DNA of 35,753 nt from an uncultured Pseudoflavonifractor sp. (lineage in GTDB: Bacteria; Bacillota; Clostridia; Oscillospirales; Oscillospiraceae). Made by a program: the position numbers and the translations under genes. The stretch spans positions 1 through 35,753 of the forward strand of contig NZ_CALXEG010000034.1 in NCBI RefSeq assembly GCF_944387275.1, in the 5' to 3' direction. Positions 25,357 to 33,163 of this stretch are shown piece after piece. The notes beneath the pieces are model-generated. The model searched no databases. It saw only the letters and a list, made by a program, of their open reading frames with translations, and was not told the origin of the DNA. Numbering within the stretch: the first letter of the stretch is position 1; each line of letters opens with the position of its first letter.

Positions 25357-26250
25357 CTATTGGCTGGTCAGCTCCAGTACGGCCCGGATGCTGCCGTCCA
25401 CGCAGTTGTACCAGAAATAGCCGTCGTGCCGCTGACCGTCCCCGCCGGTGAAGGCGTAGTAGATCAGCATGGACTGGCTGTCCAGCCCCCATTGGAGGAA
25501 CTGAAAGTCGATGTCCGGCTGGCCGTCCTCCTCCGTCCAGCCGTACTGGTTCAGGTGGCTGTTCTGCGCCATGGCCGAGGCCAGATAGGCGGGCAGGTTG
25601 CGCTCCGAGCTGTACTCCAGCCAGGCCAGGGCCAGATAGGTCTTGCCGCCGTAGTCCAGGGCCAGGACGTATTTGGAGCTGTCCGGCGCCCACCAGAGCC
25701 CCTGAAAGGCGTGGTCCCCGTAGGTGATGCGTGTCTCGCCGCCGCTGTCGTGGCGGACGATGAGAGACGTGGCATCCGTCAGCCCAAAGCCGCCGGAGAC
25801 CAGGTCCTTGCTGTACACCGTGACCGCCTCGCTCCCGTCGGGAGAGGTGCTTCTGGCCACCACGAAGAGCACCCCGCTGCGCCACAGGGCAGTCCCGCCC
25901 AGCAGCAGCACCAGGGCCACGGCCGCAGCGGCCAGCAGCCACCGGCGGCGGGTGAGCCTGACCCGGCGGCGCACCTGCTGGATGGAGTAGTGGAGCACGT
26001 CCCTGGTGCGGGCCTCCTCCTGACTGCCCTCCGCCCGGACCGTCCGCTCTCCGGCCATCAGGTCCAGGACGGAGCAGCCCAGCGCCTCCGCCAGGGGCTC
26101 CAGCAGGGAGATCTCCGGCGCGCACAGACCCCGCTCCCACTTGGACACGGCCCGGTCCGTGATATGGAGCTTGTCCGCCAGCTCCCTCTGGGTCATGTCC
26201 TTCTCCTTGCGCAGTTGCCTGATCAACTGCCCGGTTTTCATGTTGTCCAT
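25357..26250 (-). CDS. XRE-family HTH protein with one membrane helix and an extracellular domain
   Basis: This 297-residue protein has an excellent RBS (AGGAGG) before ATG 26250. Residues 6-62 are a Cro/C1-type helix-turn-helix (MTQRELADKLHITDRAVSKW). A basic linker leads to one transmembrane helix at about 104-124 (LLAAAAVALVLLLGG). The C-terminal 170 residues face outward and include SPDGSEAVTVYS and WWAPDSSKYVLALD, reminiscent of a beta-propeller blade or the DUF5046-like domain of similar Firmicute proteins (unsure). It may act as a one-component sensor. No partner gene is adjacent. Confidence 0.85.
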   Translation of the reverse strand: MDNMKTGQLIRQLRKEKDMTQRELADKLHITDRAVSKWERGLCAPEISLLEPLAEALGCSVLDLMAGERTVRAEGSQEEARTRDVLHYSIQQVRRRVRLTRRRWLLAAAAVALVLLLGGTALWRSGVLFVVARSTSPDGSEAVTVYSKDLVSGGFGLTDATSLIVRHDSGGETRITYGDHAFQGLWWAPDSSKYVLALDYGGKTYLALAWLEYSSERNLPAYLASAMAQNSHLNQYGWTEEDGQPDIDFQFLQWGLDSQSMLIYYAFTGGDGQRHDGYFWYNCVDGSIRAVLELTSQ

Positions 26251-26372
26251 CGCTGCACCTCCTGTATGCCGGCAGCTATATTATAGGGGATAAGCGGGAG
26301 AAAAGCACCAAACCATCGGTTGAGTTTTGCATTTTGGCCCAGGGGGGAGGGGGCCTTTGGGCAAAATCCACG

Positions 26373-26401
26373 TTGCGCCCGGCGGAAAATTCGTTTACAA
26401 T
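26373..26401 (+). promoter_or_regulatory. Probable promoter of the DUF4317 gene
   Basis: TTGCGC (26373-26378), 17-bp spacer, TACAAT (26396-26401), 81 nt before the start codon. Confidence 0.5.
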
Positions 26402-26481
26402 ACTGTCTGCTGAACCGCCCGGCGGTTTATTGGCGCGGCCCCTGCCGCGGCCTGAAATCCAGACTGGAAGTGGAGAACACC

Positions 26482-27612
26482 ATGAACGAAAAAGAAATTG
26501 CGGAGATCCGCCGCCGTTTTCGCCCCGATAAGACCAGCATCACCCATGTGCGGGGCTGCTATGTCAACGAGCTGGGAGAGATCGTGGCCCAGTTCAACCA
26601 ATCCCTGGCCCTGATGAGCCAGGAGGAGAGCGAAAAATTCCTGGGCATCCTCAAGCGCACCCTGTCGGGCACCCTGGGGAAGAACCTGATGGACATCGAA
26701 TTTGCCACCCGCCAGGTGGCGGAAGGGGAGGAGCACAAGCTGCTCATGGCCCTGCGGGACTCGGGTCTGAAGGACGAGGAGGCGGTGCAGGCCTTCTTCC
26801 AGAAGGTCATCGGCGCACTGACCATAGAGGGCAACTACCTGATCCTCCTGGCCCACGACGCCTACGACGTGCCCTACCGGGCCAAGGACGGCGAGACGGT
26901 GGAGGACGGCTCCGACCAGGTCTACTCCTATGTGCTGTGCAGCGTCTGCCCGGTGAAGCAGACCAAGCCCGCCCTGAGCTACTATGTCCGGGAGAACGAG
27001 TTCCACAACCGGGCGGCCGACTGGCTGGTGTCCGCCCCCGAGCTGGGGTTCCTGTTCCCCGCCTTTGACGACCGCAGCACCAACCTCTACAACGCCCTCT
27101 ACTACAACAAGGACGTCAAGGAGAACCACAAGGACTTTGTGGATGCCGTGTTCCACAGCGAGATCCCCATGCCCGCCGCCGCCCAGAAGGAGACCTTCCA
27201 GTCCATCCTGGGGGAGGCCCTGGCCGAGGACTGCCGCTTCGATGTGGTCCAGGCCGTGCAGGAGCAGCTGTGCGACCTCATCGAGGAGCACAAGGCCAGC
27301 CACGAGGAGGAGCCCCTGGTGGTGTCCAAGGGCACGGTGAAGAGCGTGCTCCGGTCCTGCGGCGTGGCCGACTCCCACGTGGAGGCCTTTGACGCCAAGT
27401 ACGACAGCGAGTTCGGCGGCGACACCCAGCTCAGCCCCCGCAACCTGGTGGACACCCGCCAGATGGAGGTGCGCACCCCCGATGTGATCATCAAGGTGGC
27501 ACCCGGCCGGGGGGACCTGCTGGAGACCCGCATCATCGACGGGAAGAAGTACATCCTCATCCGGGCCGACGAGGGCGTGGAGGTCAACGGCGTGGGCGTC
27601 CACATCGACTGA
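26482..27612 (+). CDS. DUF4317 family protein
   Basis: This 376-residue cytosolic protein begins at ATG 26482; the GTGGAG upstream is a modest site. It opens with EIAEIRRRFRPDKTSITHVR and GCYVNELGEIV, the signature of the DUF4317 family found in gut Clostridia. No catalytic motif or membrane helix is evident. The family has no known function. The gene stands alone between its own promoter and a strong terminator. Confidence 0.85.
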   Translation: MNEKEIAEIRRRFRPDKTSITHVRGCYVNELGEIVAQFNQSLALMSQEESEKFLGILKRTLSGTLGKNLMDIEFATRQVAEGEEHKLLMALRDSGLKDEEAVQAFFQKVIGALTIEGNYLILLAHDAYDVPYRAKDGETVEDGSDQVYSYVLCSVCPVKQTKPALSYYVRENEFHNRAADWLVSAPELGFLFPAFDDRSTNLYNALYYNKDVKENHKDFVDAVFHSEIPMPAAAQKETFQSILGEALAEDCRFDVVQAVQEQLCDLIEEHKASHEEEPLVVSKGTVKSVLRSCGVADSHVEAFDAKYDSEFGGDTQLSPRNLVDTRQMEVRTPDVIIKVAPGRGDLLETRIIDGKKYILIRADEGVEVNGVGVHID

Positions 27613-27682
27613 CACGGCCTGAAACCTGTAAGGTAAAACCACATTACATATCTGCAATAAAAAGCGTATATTCCAAAACAAA

Positions 27683-27733
27683 GCCGCTCCGCACTGTGAA
27701 GGAAAAACCTTTACAGTGCGGAGCGGCATTTTA
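27683..27733. terminator. Terminator between DUF4317 and galT
   Basis: A stem of about 18 bp (GCCGCTCCGCACTGT / ACAGTGCGGAGCGGC core) has an A/T-rich loop and T-rich flanks on both strands. It ends two convergent transcripts. Confidence 0.85.
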
Positions 27734-27749
27734 TCGGGATACGGCGCCC

Positions 27750-29243
27750 TTACACCTGCTCCAGGAAGCGGAGGAAGGCGGCGCGGCCCTCGTCGGTGCG
27801 CTTGTACACGCCGGCGTGCTCCAGGACAGTGGCAAAGACTTTGCCGGTCTCCTGCTCCACCACGTCCAGGGCGTTGTCGGCGGTGATGTTGTAGTTGCCC
27901 CTGAAGCCCTCGGCCCAGTCGGCGTGCTTGGCGGTGCGCTCGTCGGCGCGCAGGTCGGCGCCGGACACCAGCGCGTCGGCCACGGCGGTCAGCTCCTCCT
28001 TCAGGCGGGCGGGGAGCACGGCCAGGCCCATGACCTCGATGAGGCCGATGTTCTCCTTCTTGATGTGGTGGAGCTCGGCGTGGGGGTGGTACACGCCCAG
28101 GGGGTGCTCCTCGGTGGTGATGTTGTTGCGCAGCACCAGGTCCAGCTCGTAGCGGCCATCCCGCATGCGGGCGATGGGGGTGATGGTGTTGTGGGGCACG
28201 CCCTCGGTCTGGGAGAAGATGAAGGCGGCCTCGTCGGTGTAGCCTCGCCAGGAGGTCAGAATGCGGTCGGCCAGCTCCACCAGCCGCTCCGGGTTGCCGC
28301 AGGAGATGCGGATGACCGACATGGGCCACTTGACGATGCCGGCGTGGACGTCGGCAAAGCCGGGGAAGGAGAAGGCCTGCTCAATGGGGGCCTTGGCCAT
28401 GGCGAAGGTGTAGTGGCCGCCCTGGAAGTGGTCGTGGGCCAGGATGGAGCCGCCCACGATGGGCAGGTCGGCGTTGGAGCCCACGAAGTAGTGGGGGAAC
28501 TGGCCCACAAAGTCCAGCAGCTTGGCGAAGCAGGCCCGGTCGATCTTCATGGGGGTGTGCTCCGAGTTGAGGCAGATGCAGTGCTCGTTGTAGTAGACGT
28601 AGGGGGAGTACTGGAGAAACCAGGGGGAGCCGTTGATGGTGATGGGCACGATGCGGTGGTTCTCCCGGGCGGGGTGGTTGACCCGGCCGGCGTAGCCCTC
28701 GTTCTCAGCGCACAGCTGGCAGCGGGGATAGGCGGAGGCGGGCAGGTTGCGGGCGGCGGCGATGGCCTTGGGGTCCTTCTCCGGCTTGGAGAGGTTGATG
28801 GTGATGTCCAGGTCGCCGTACTCGGTGGGGGTGACCCACTTCATGTCCTTGGCGATCCGGTCCCGGCGGATGTAGTTGGTGTCCTGGCTGAACTGGTAGT
28901 ACCAGTCGGTGGCCTTCTGGGGGCTCTGGGCGTACAGGGCCTTGAACTTCTCCACCACCTGGGCGGGACGGGGGGTGAGACGGCCCATGAGCATGGTGTC
29001 GAACAGGTCCCGGTAGACCACCGAGTCCTCGGGCAGCACGCCCCGGGCGTGGGCGTCGTCCATCAGCTCGCCCAGCACGGCGGCCAGGTCGATGTCCCCG
29101 GACACAGGGGTCTCGGGGGCGGTGTAGCTGTCCAGCTTGAGGGCCTCCAGCAGGGTGTTCACGGCCCAGTTCCGCTCGCAGGGCTCGATCAGGCCGGTGC
29201 GCTCAGCGTAGGCCACCAGGCTTGCAATGGCGGTGTCAATCAT
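27750..29243 (-). CDS. galT: Galactose-1-phosphate uridylyltransferase
   Basis: This 497-residue enzyme exchanges UMP between UDP-glucose and galactose-1-phosphate in the Leloir pathway. It is the longer Firmicute-type GalT, not the 350-residue E. coli type. The active-site region reads GGSILAHDHFQGG, and a second conserved stretch is YPRCQLCAENEGYAGR. ATG 29243 is chosen because GAGAGG sits nine bases upstream; an in-frame TTG at 29252 would overlap that site. It is the last gene of the galK-galE-galT operon. Confidence 0.95.
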   Translation of the reverse strand: MIDTAIASLVAYAERTGLIEPCERNWAVNTLLEALKLDSYTAPETPVSGDIDLAAVLGELMDDAHARGVLPEDSVVYRDLFDTMLMGRLTPRPAQVVEKFKALYAQSPQKATDWYYQFSQDTNYIRRDRIAKDMKWVTPTEYGDLDITINLSKPEKDPKAIAAARNLPASAYPRCQLCAENEGYAGRVNHPARENHRIVPITINGSPWFLQYSPYVYYNEHCICLNSEHTPMKIDRACFAKLLDFVGQFPHYFVGSNADLPIVGGSILAHDHFQGGHYTFAMAKAPIEQAFSFPGFADVHAGIVKWPMSVIRISCGNPERLVELADRILTSWRGYTDEAAFIFSQTEGVPHNTITPIARMRDGRYELDLVLRNNITTEEHPLGVYHPHAELHHIKKENIGLIEVMGLAVLPARLKEELTAVADALVSGADLRADERTAKHADWAEGFRGNYNITADNALDVVEQETGKVFATVLEHAGVYKRTDEGRAAFLRFLEQV

Positions 29244-29276
29244 GTCTATCAACCTCTCATTTCTTTTGTACGCCCG

Positions 29277-30266
29277 TCAGGTGTTGTAGCCGTTGGGATG
29301 GGCCCTGTGCCAGGCCCAGGCGGTGGAGATGATGGTCTCCAGGTTGTCGTACCGGGGCTTCCAGCCCAGGACGGTCTTGGCCTTCTCGGAGGAGGCCACC
29401 AGCTGGGCCGGGTCGCCGGCCCGGCGGGGGGAGACCACCGCGGGGATGGGGTGGCCGGTCACCTTTCGGGCGCACTCGATGACCTCTTTCACCGTGAAGC
29501 CCACGCCGTTGCCCAGGTTGAACACGTTGCTCTCCCCGCCCTGGAGCAGGTAGTCCAGGGCCAGGATGTGGGCCTGGGCCAGGTCGGTGACGTGGATGTA
29601 GTCCCGGACGCAGGTGCCGTCCCGGGTGGGGTAGTCGTCGCCGAACACGCTCACCGCCTCCCGCTGGCCGTTGGGCACCTGGAGGATGATGGGCACCAGG
29701 TGGGTCTCCGGGTTGTGGGCCTCGCCGATGACGCCGGAGGGGTGGGCGCCGCAGGCGTTGAAGTACCGCAGGGCCACGTACCGCAGGCCGTGGGCCCGGG
29801 ACACCCAGCTCATCATGTGCTCCATGGCCAGCTTGGTCTCGCCGTAGCAGTTGGTGGGCTGAGTCTTGTCGCCCTCCAGGATGGGCACCTGCTCGGGCTC
29901 GCCGTAGGTGGCGGCGGTGGAGGAGAAGACGATCTTGTCCACCCCGTGGGCCACCATGGAGGAGAGCAGCACCATGGTGCCGCCCAGGTTGTTGTCGTAG
30001 TACTTGAGAGGGTCGGTCATGCTCTCGCCCACCTGGGAGGAGGCGGCGAAGTGGATGACGCCGTCGATGTGCTCCTTCTCGAACAGGGCGTCCATGGCGG
30101 CGCGGTCCCGGATATCGGCCTGATAGAACCGGGCCTTGGGGTGGACCGCCGCCCGGAAGCCGGTCTGAAGGTTGTCGGCCACGACCACGTCCCGGCCCGC
30201 GTCGATGAGCTCATATACCGTGTGGGAGCCGATGTACCCGGCTCCGCCCAATACCAGAATCGCCAT
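29277..30266 (-). CDS. galE: UDP-glucose 4-epimerase
   Basis: This 329-residue extended short-chain dehydrogenase interconverts UDP-galactose and UDP-glucose. The NAD-binding loop GGAGYIGSHT is at residues 7-16. The catalytic Ser lies in SSTAATYGEP and the Tyr-Lys pair in NCYGETK. The C-terminal NLGNGVGFTVKEVIE is typical of GalE. RBS AGGAGG precedes the ATG. It lies 33 bases after galK and 33 before galT. Confidence 0.95.
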   Translation of the reverse strand: MAILVLGGAGYIGSHTVYELIDAGRDVVVADNLQTGFRAAVHPKARFYQADIRDRAAMDALFEKEHIDGVIHFAASSQVGESMTDPLKYYDNNLGGTMVLLSSMVAHGVDKIVFSSTAATYGEPEQVPILEGDKTQPTNCYGETKLAMEHMMSWVSRAHGLRYVALRYFNACGAHPSGVIGEAHNPETHLVPIILQVPNGQREAVSVFGDDYPTRDGTCVRDYIHVTDLAQAHILALDYLLQGGESNVFNLGNGVGFTVKEVIECARKVTGHPIPAVVSPRRAGDPAQLVASSEKAKTVLGWKPRYDNLETIISTAWAWHRAHPNGYNT

Positions 30267-30299
30267 GGAATTACCTCCTGAAGATGGATTGGGGGCGGT

Positions 30300-31598
30300 T
30301 CAGCCCGCCACCAGGCAGCCGCCCTCGGGGCGGATGGACAGCATGTGGCACATGTCCTTGCCCAGCAGCCGCTCCATGGCGGAGAGGAAGTCGGGCAGCT
30401 TGTCGTTGGGCACGAAGGCCTGGACGGTGCCGGCGAAGCCGCCGCCGTGGACCCGGACGGCGCCGGTGCCCTGGAGCACCTCCTCGGCGGCCCACAGCAC
30501 CATGGGGATGGCCTGCTGCCTGGGGTCGGAGGGGGCGAAGGTATTCTGGAGGTACAGGCTGGAGGACAGCCCGGAGGCACGCACCAGGGCCAGGAAGGCG
30601 GCGAAGTCGCCCTTCTCCAGGGCCTGGGCCTCCTGGATGGCCCGGCGGTTCTCGGCGAAGAAGTGGATGGCCCGCAGCACCGCACGGTCGCCCAGGGCCT
30701 TGCGCAGGTCGGGGATGGTGGCCCGGAAGGTGGTCTCGTCCACGTCCCGCAGCACTTCCTTGCCGAAGCAGGCGGCCACCGACTTCATCTCGTTGGTGAT
30801 GGCGGCGTAGGCGTCGGTCAGGTCGGCGTGGTCGGCGCCCGAGTTGATGATGCACAGGGTGTGGCCGGTGGCGGGGAAGTCGAAGTCCACCTTGCGCACC
30901 ACGGGGGCGGAGGGGTCTTTGAAGTCGATGGACACCACGCCGCCCACGGCGGAGGCGGTCTCGTCCATCAGGCCGCAGGGCTTGCCGAAGAATACGTTCT
31001 CGGCGAACTGGCCGATCTGGGCCACCTGGACGGGGGTAAAGACCTGGTTGCAGAAGAGGACGTTGAAGATGGTGCCCACCAGCACCTCGTAGGCGGCGGA
31101 GGAGGACAGGCCGGACCCGGCGGGCACGGAGGAGCAGACGTAGGCGTCAAACCCGGCGGGGGACTGGCCCAGCTGAGCCATCCGGGCGGCCACGCCCCGC
31201 ACCAGGGAGGCGGAGGTCTCCTTCTCGCCCTCCGCGGGGGAGAGGTCGGACAGGTCCACCGTCAGCACCTGGTAGCCCTCCGAGTGGATGCGCACCTGGG
31301 CGGTGCCGTTGGGGGCGGCCACGGCCAGCATGTCCATGTTCACGCTGGCGGCCAGCACGCAGCCGTGCTGGTGGTCGGTGTGGTTGCCGCCCAGCTCGGT
31401 GCGGCCGGGGCTGCTGAACAGGGCCACCTGGACCTCGTCCCCGGCGGAGAAGAGGGCCTGGTACCGCTTCACGGCCTCAATGGCCCGGGCGCGGACAGCC
31501 TCCAGGGCCTCGCCGCCATCGCAGCAGTACAGACGGTTGAGCCGCTCGTCCCAGTCGCCGGCGGAGAGCTGATGGATCAGAGTTTTACAGGAAAGCAT
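30300..31598 (-). CDS. galK: Galactokinase
   Basis: This 432-residue GHMP kinase phosphorylates galactose at C1. It starts at ATG 31598 behind GGGAG; the open frame above it covers the promoter and is not coding. The substrate motif reads SSPGRTELGGNHTDHQHG, the Firmicute variant of the galactokinase signature. The ATP-binding loop is PAGSGLSSSAA, and a C-terminal GGGFAGTVQAF motif 3 is present. It is the first gene of the gal operon, with its own promoter and a palindromic operator. Confidence 0.95.
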   Translation of the reverse strand: MLSCKTLIHQLSAGDWDERLNRLYCCDGGEALEAVRARAIEAVKRYQALFSAGDEVQVALFSSPGRTELGGNHTDHQHGCVLAASVNMDMLAVAAPNGTAQVRIHSEGYQVLTVDLSDLSPAEGEKETSASLVRGVAARMAQLGQSPAGFDAYVCSSVPAGSGLSSSAAYEVLVGTIFNVLFCNQVFTPVQVAQIGQFAENVFFGKPCGLMDETASAVGGVVSIDFKDPSAPVVRKVDFDFPATGHTLCIINSGADHADLTDAYAAITNEMKSVAACFGKEVLRDVDETTFRATIPDLRKALGDRAVLRAIHFFAENRRAIQEAQALEKGDFAAFLALVRASGLSSSLYLQNTFAPSDPRQQAIPMVLWAAEEVLQGTGAVRVHGGGFAGTVQAFVPNDKLPDFLSAMERLLGKDMCHMLSIRPEGGCLVAG

Positions 31599-31643
31599 AG
31601 GATCACTCCCAGTCAGATTATGGTGGTTCCGTTTCGTGCCTCT

Positions 31644-31672
31644 AGTATATTTAATTTTTACTAAAAATTCAA
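31644..31672 (-). promoter_or_regulatory. galKET promoter overlapped by a 17-bp palindrome
   Basis: On the minus strand TTGAAT (31667-31672) and TATACT (31644-31649) have a 17-bp spacer. The spacer is filled by the palindrome AATTTTTACTAAAAATT (31653-31669), so a bound repressor would block RNA polymerase. A near-identical palindrome lies in front of the LacI-type gene. Confidence 0.8.
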
Positions 31673-31760
31673 CCGCAATCTTTATCCTGGACAGAAGTTC
31701 AGCGTTCCCCACAAAAACGGGCGGTTTGATTGTGCAGAAAAGCGAAGAAGGGGGCGGTTT

Positions 31761-32801
31761 TTACCGCCGGGCAGGGGGTGCGGTGCTCTCCCGGACGGAC
31801 AGGGTGGGGGGGACCACCACTTTCTGGGGCAGGGTGCGCACCGGGTGGCCGGCCACGGCGGAGGTCCGCTCGCCCAGCAGGCCCACGGCGGTGCGGGCCA
31901 TCTCGTCGGCGTGGGTGGACACCGAGGTGAGGGGCGGGGTCATGAGCTGGGACAGGGGGGTGTCGTTGAAGGACACCAGGGACACGTCCCCGGGCACGGA
32001 CAGCCCTCTGGCCTCAAGAGCCCGGCTGGCGCCCATGGCGTTCTCCTCGTTGGCGGCCAGGAAGGCGGTGGGCGGATGGGGGCAGCGGTCCAGGAAGGCG
32101 GACATTGCCGCCGCCGTGGCCCGGCTGTCCATGGGCGCCTCCACCAGCAGGGCCGGGTCCAGCAGGCCCCGCTCCTCCATCATGGACACAAAGCAGCTCC
32201 GCCGCACCTCGGGGGCAGGCTCCTTGCAGTCGCCCAGCTTCTCCGCCGGGCCGATGAAGCCGATGCGGGTGTGGCCCAGGGAGAGGAGATGGTCCAGGGC
32301 CAGGCGGATGCCCAGGGCGTAGTTGAGCACCACCGAGTCGAACCGGGCCTCGTCGGGGGAGGAGTCCAGGAACACCAGGTTGGGGCTGACGGCGGCCAGG
32401 GCCGCCTGCTGTTCCCGGGTGAAGATGCCGATGGCCACGATGCCGTCCGGGGCGGCGCCCTCCGGCGGGGCGAAGCCCTCGTCTCCCCGCCGCTCCAGGG
32501 GGAGGAAGGCGTACTTGCGCTCTGCACAGGCCTGCTCCACAAAGTTGCGCAGATAGAGATAGTAGGGGTCGTCCAGCTGCTGCTCCGGCGTGAGCATCTC
32601 CGCCACCCCCACCCGCAGCAGCATCTTGGGCGACCGGCCCCGGCGGCTGCGGGTGGCGGCGTAGTCCAGACGTCCGGCCTCCTCCAGCACCCGCTTCCTG
32701 GCCTCGTCGCTCACCGTCAGCGACGGGTCCCCCGTCAGAATGCGGGAGATGGTGGCCGGAGAGTAGCCCGTGCGGTCCGAGAGCTCTTTCAGGGTTGCCA
32801 T
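31761..32801 (-). CDS. LacI/GalR-family transcriptional regulator (probable galactose repressor)
   Basis: The 346-residue regulator starts at ATG 32801 behind AAGGAGG. The N-terminal LacI helix-turn-helix is at residues 3-25 (LKELSDRTGYSPATISRILTG), followed by the hinge. A periplasmic-binding-protein-like sensor domain follows, with GIRLALDHLLSLGHTRIGFI, PTAFLAANEENAMGA and VSLVSFNDTPLSQLMTPPLT. It lies upstream of galK on the same strand. Shared palindromes before both genes indicate it represses the gal operon and itself, with galactose or a derivative as likely inducer (inference). Confidence 0.92.
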   Translation of the reverse strand: MATLKELSDRTGYSPATISRILTGDPSLTVSDEARKRVLEEAGRLDYAATRSRRGRSPKMLLRVGVAEMLTPEQQLDDPYYLYLRNFVEQACAERKYAFLPLERRGDEGFAPPEGAAPDGIVAIGIFTREQQAALAAVSPNLVFLDSSPDEARFDSVVLNYALGIRLALDHLLSLGHTRIGFIGPAEKLGDCKEPAPEVRRSCFVSMMEERGLLDPALLVEAPMDSRATAAAMSAFLDRCPHPPTAFLAANEENAMGASRALEARGLSVPGDVSLVSFNDTPLSQLMTPPLTSVSTHADEMARTAVGLLGERTSAVAGHPVRTLPQKVVVPPTLSVRESTAPPARR

Positions 32802-32812
32802 AGCGGTCCTCC

Positions 32813-32857
32813 TTTTTTTAGTAAAAAAATTGTACCACAGTTTGCCCAAAGGCACAA
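32813..32857 (-). promoter_or_regulatory. Promoter and operator of the LacI-type gene
   Basis: On the minus strand TTGTGC and TACAAT (revcomp ATTGTA at 32829-32834) are 17 bp apart. The palindrome TTTTTTTAGTAAAAAAA (32813-32829) sits between the -10 and the ribosome site. Its core is the same as that in the galK promoter. Confidence 0.7.
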
Positions 32858-32917
32858 GCGAAAAAGGAGGCAAAAACAGTTTTTTGCCTGGGCAATGTAA
32901 AAGTATTGTAAAGTCTA

Positions 32918-32947
32918 TTGACGCTGGATTTTACAATTTGATATACT
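32918..32947 (+). promoter_or_regulatory. Promoter of the Na/Pi cotransporter leader
   Basis: TTGACG (32918-32923), 18-bp spacer, TATACT (32942-32947). It gives a leader of about 210 nt before the cotransporter start. Confidence 0.7.
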
Positions 32948-32991
32948 ACTCCCGTATCCTTTGTCGAGATCATACAGAGAGGGTTATGCAC

Positions 32992-33063
32992 ATGATGGCC
33001 GACGCCTCATTCTGGCGCCCGTCACAGCTGCCGGACGGACAAAATATGAAGAAGAGAGTATGA
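32992..33063 (+). CDS. Short leader ORF upstream of the Na/Pi cotransporter
   Basis: ATG 32992 follows GAGAGGG at a spacing of about 8 and encodes 23 residues (MMADASFWRPSQLPDGQNMK then KRV). Its TGA falls inside the 5' arm of the terminator hairpin at 33055-33111. A ribosome finishing this ORF would cover that arm, so translation could prevent termination. It is not certain that it is translated. Confidence 0.4.
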   Translation: MMADASFWRPSQLPDGQNMKKRV

Positions 33064-33111
33064 CCTGCGTTCCGGGCGTTCCGGAAGGCGGGCTGTACTC
33101 TTTTTATTTTT
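33055..33111 (+). terminator. Intrinsic terminator inside the cotransporter leader
   Basis: The outer stem AGAGTA/TACTCT (33055-33060, 33096-33101) encloses an inner stem of about 11 pairs (CCTGC.TTCCGG / CCGGAA.GCGGG). TTTTTATTTTT follows. It lies between the promoter at 32918 and the coding start at 33164, so it either attenuates the gene or ends a small RNA of about 150 nt. Confidence 0.7.
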
Positions 33112-33163
33112 GTCCGGCCGGCGGGAGAGAATAATGTGTGTGTAAGGAGTAAGGAGAAAGAGA

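Noticed and set aside
27696..30281. 861-codon open frame on the plus strand opposite galT and galE
   Set aside because: Low-complexity Gly/Val/His-rich shadow of two unambiguous gal genes.
32954..33163. Known riboswitch such as guanidine-II or another ion-sensing class
   Set aside because: The hairpin loops do not show the conserved motifs I would need (for example ACGR loops), so only an unnamed structured leader is claimed.
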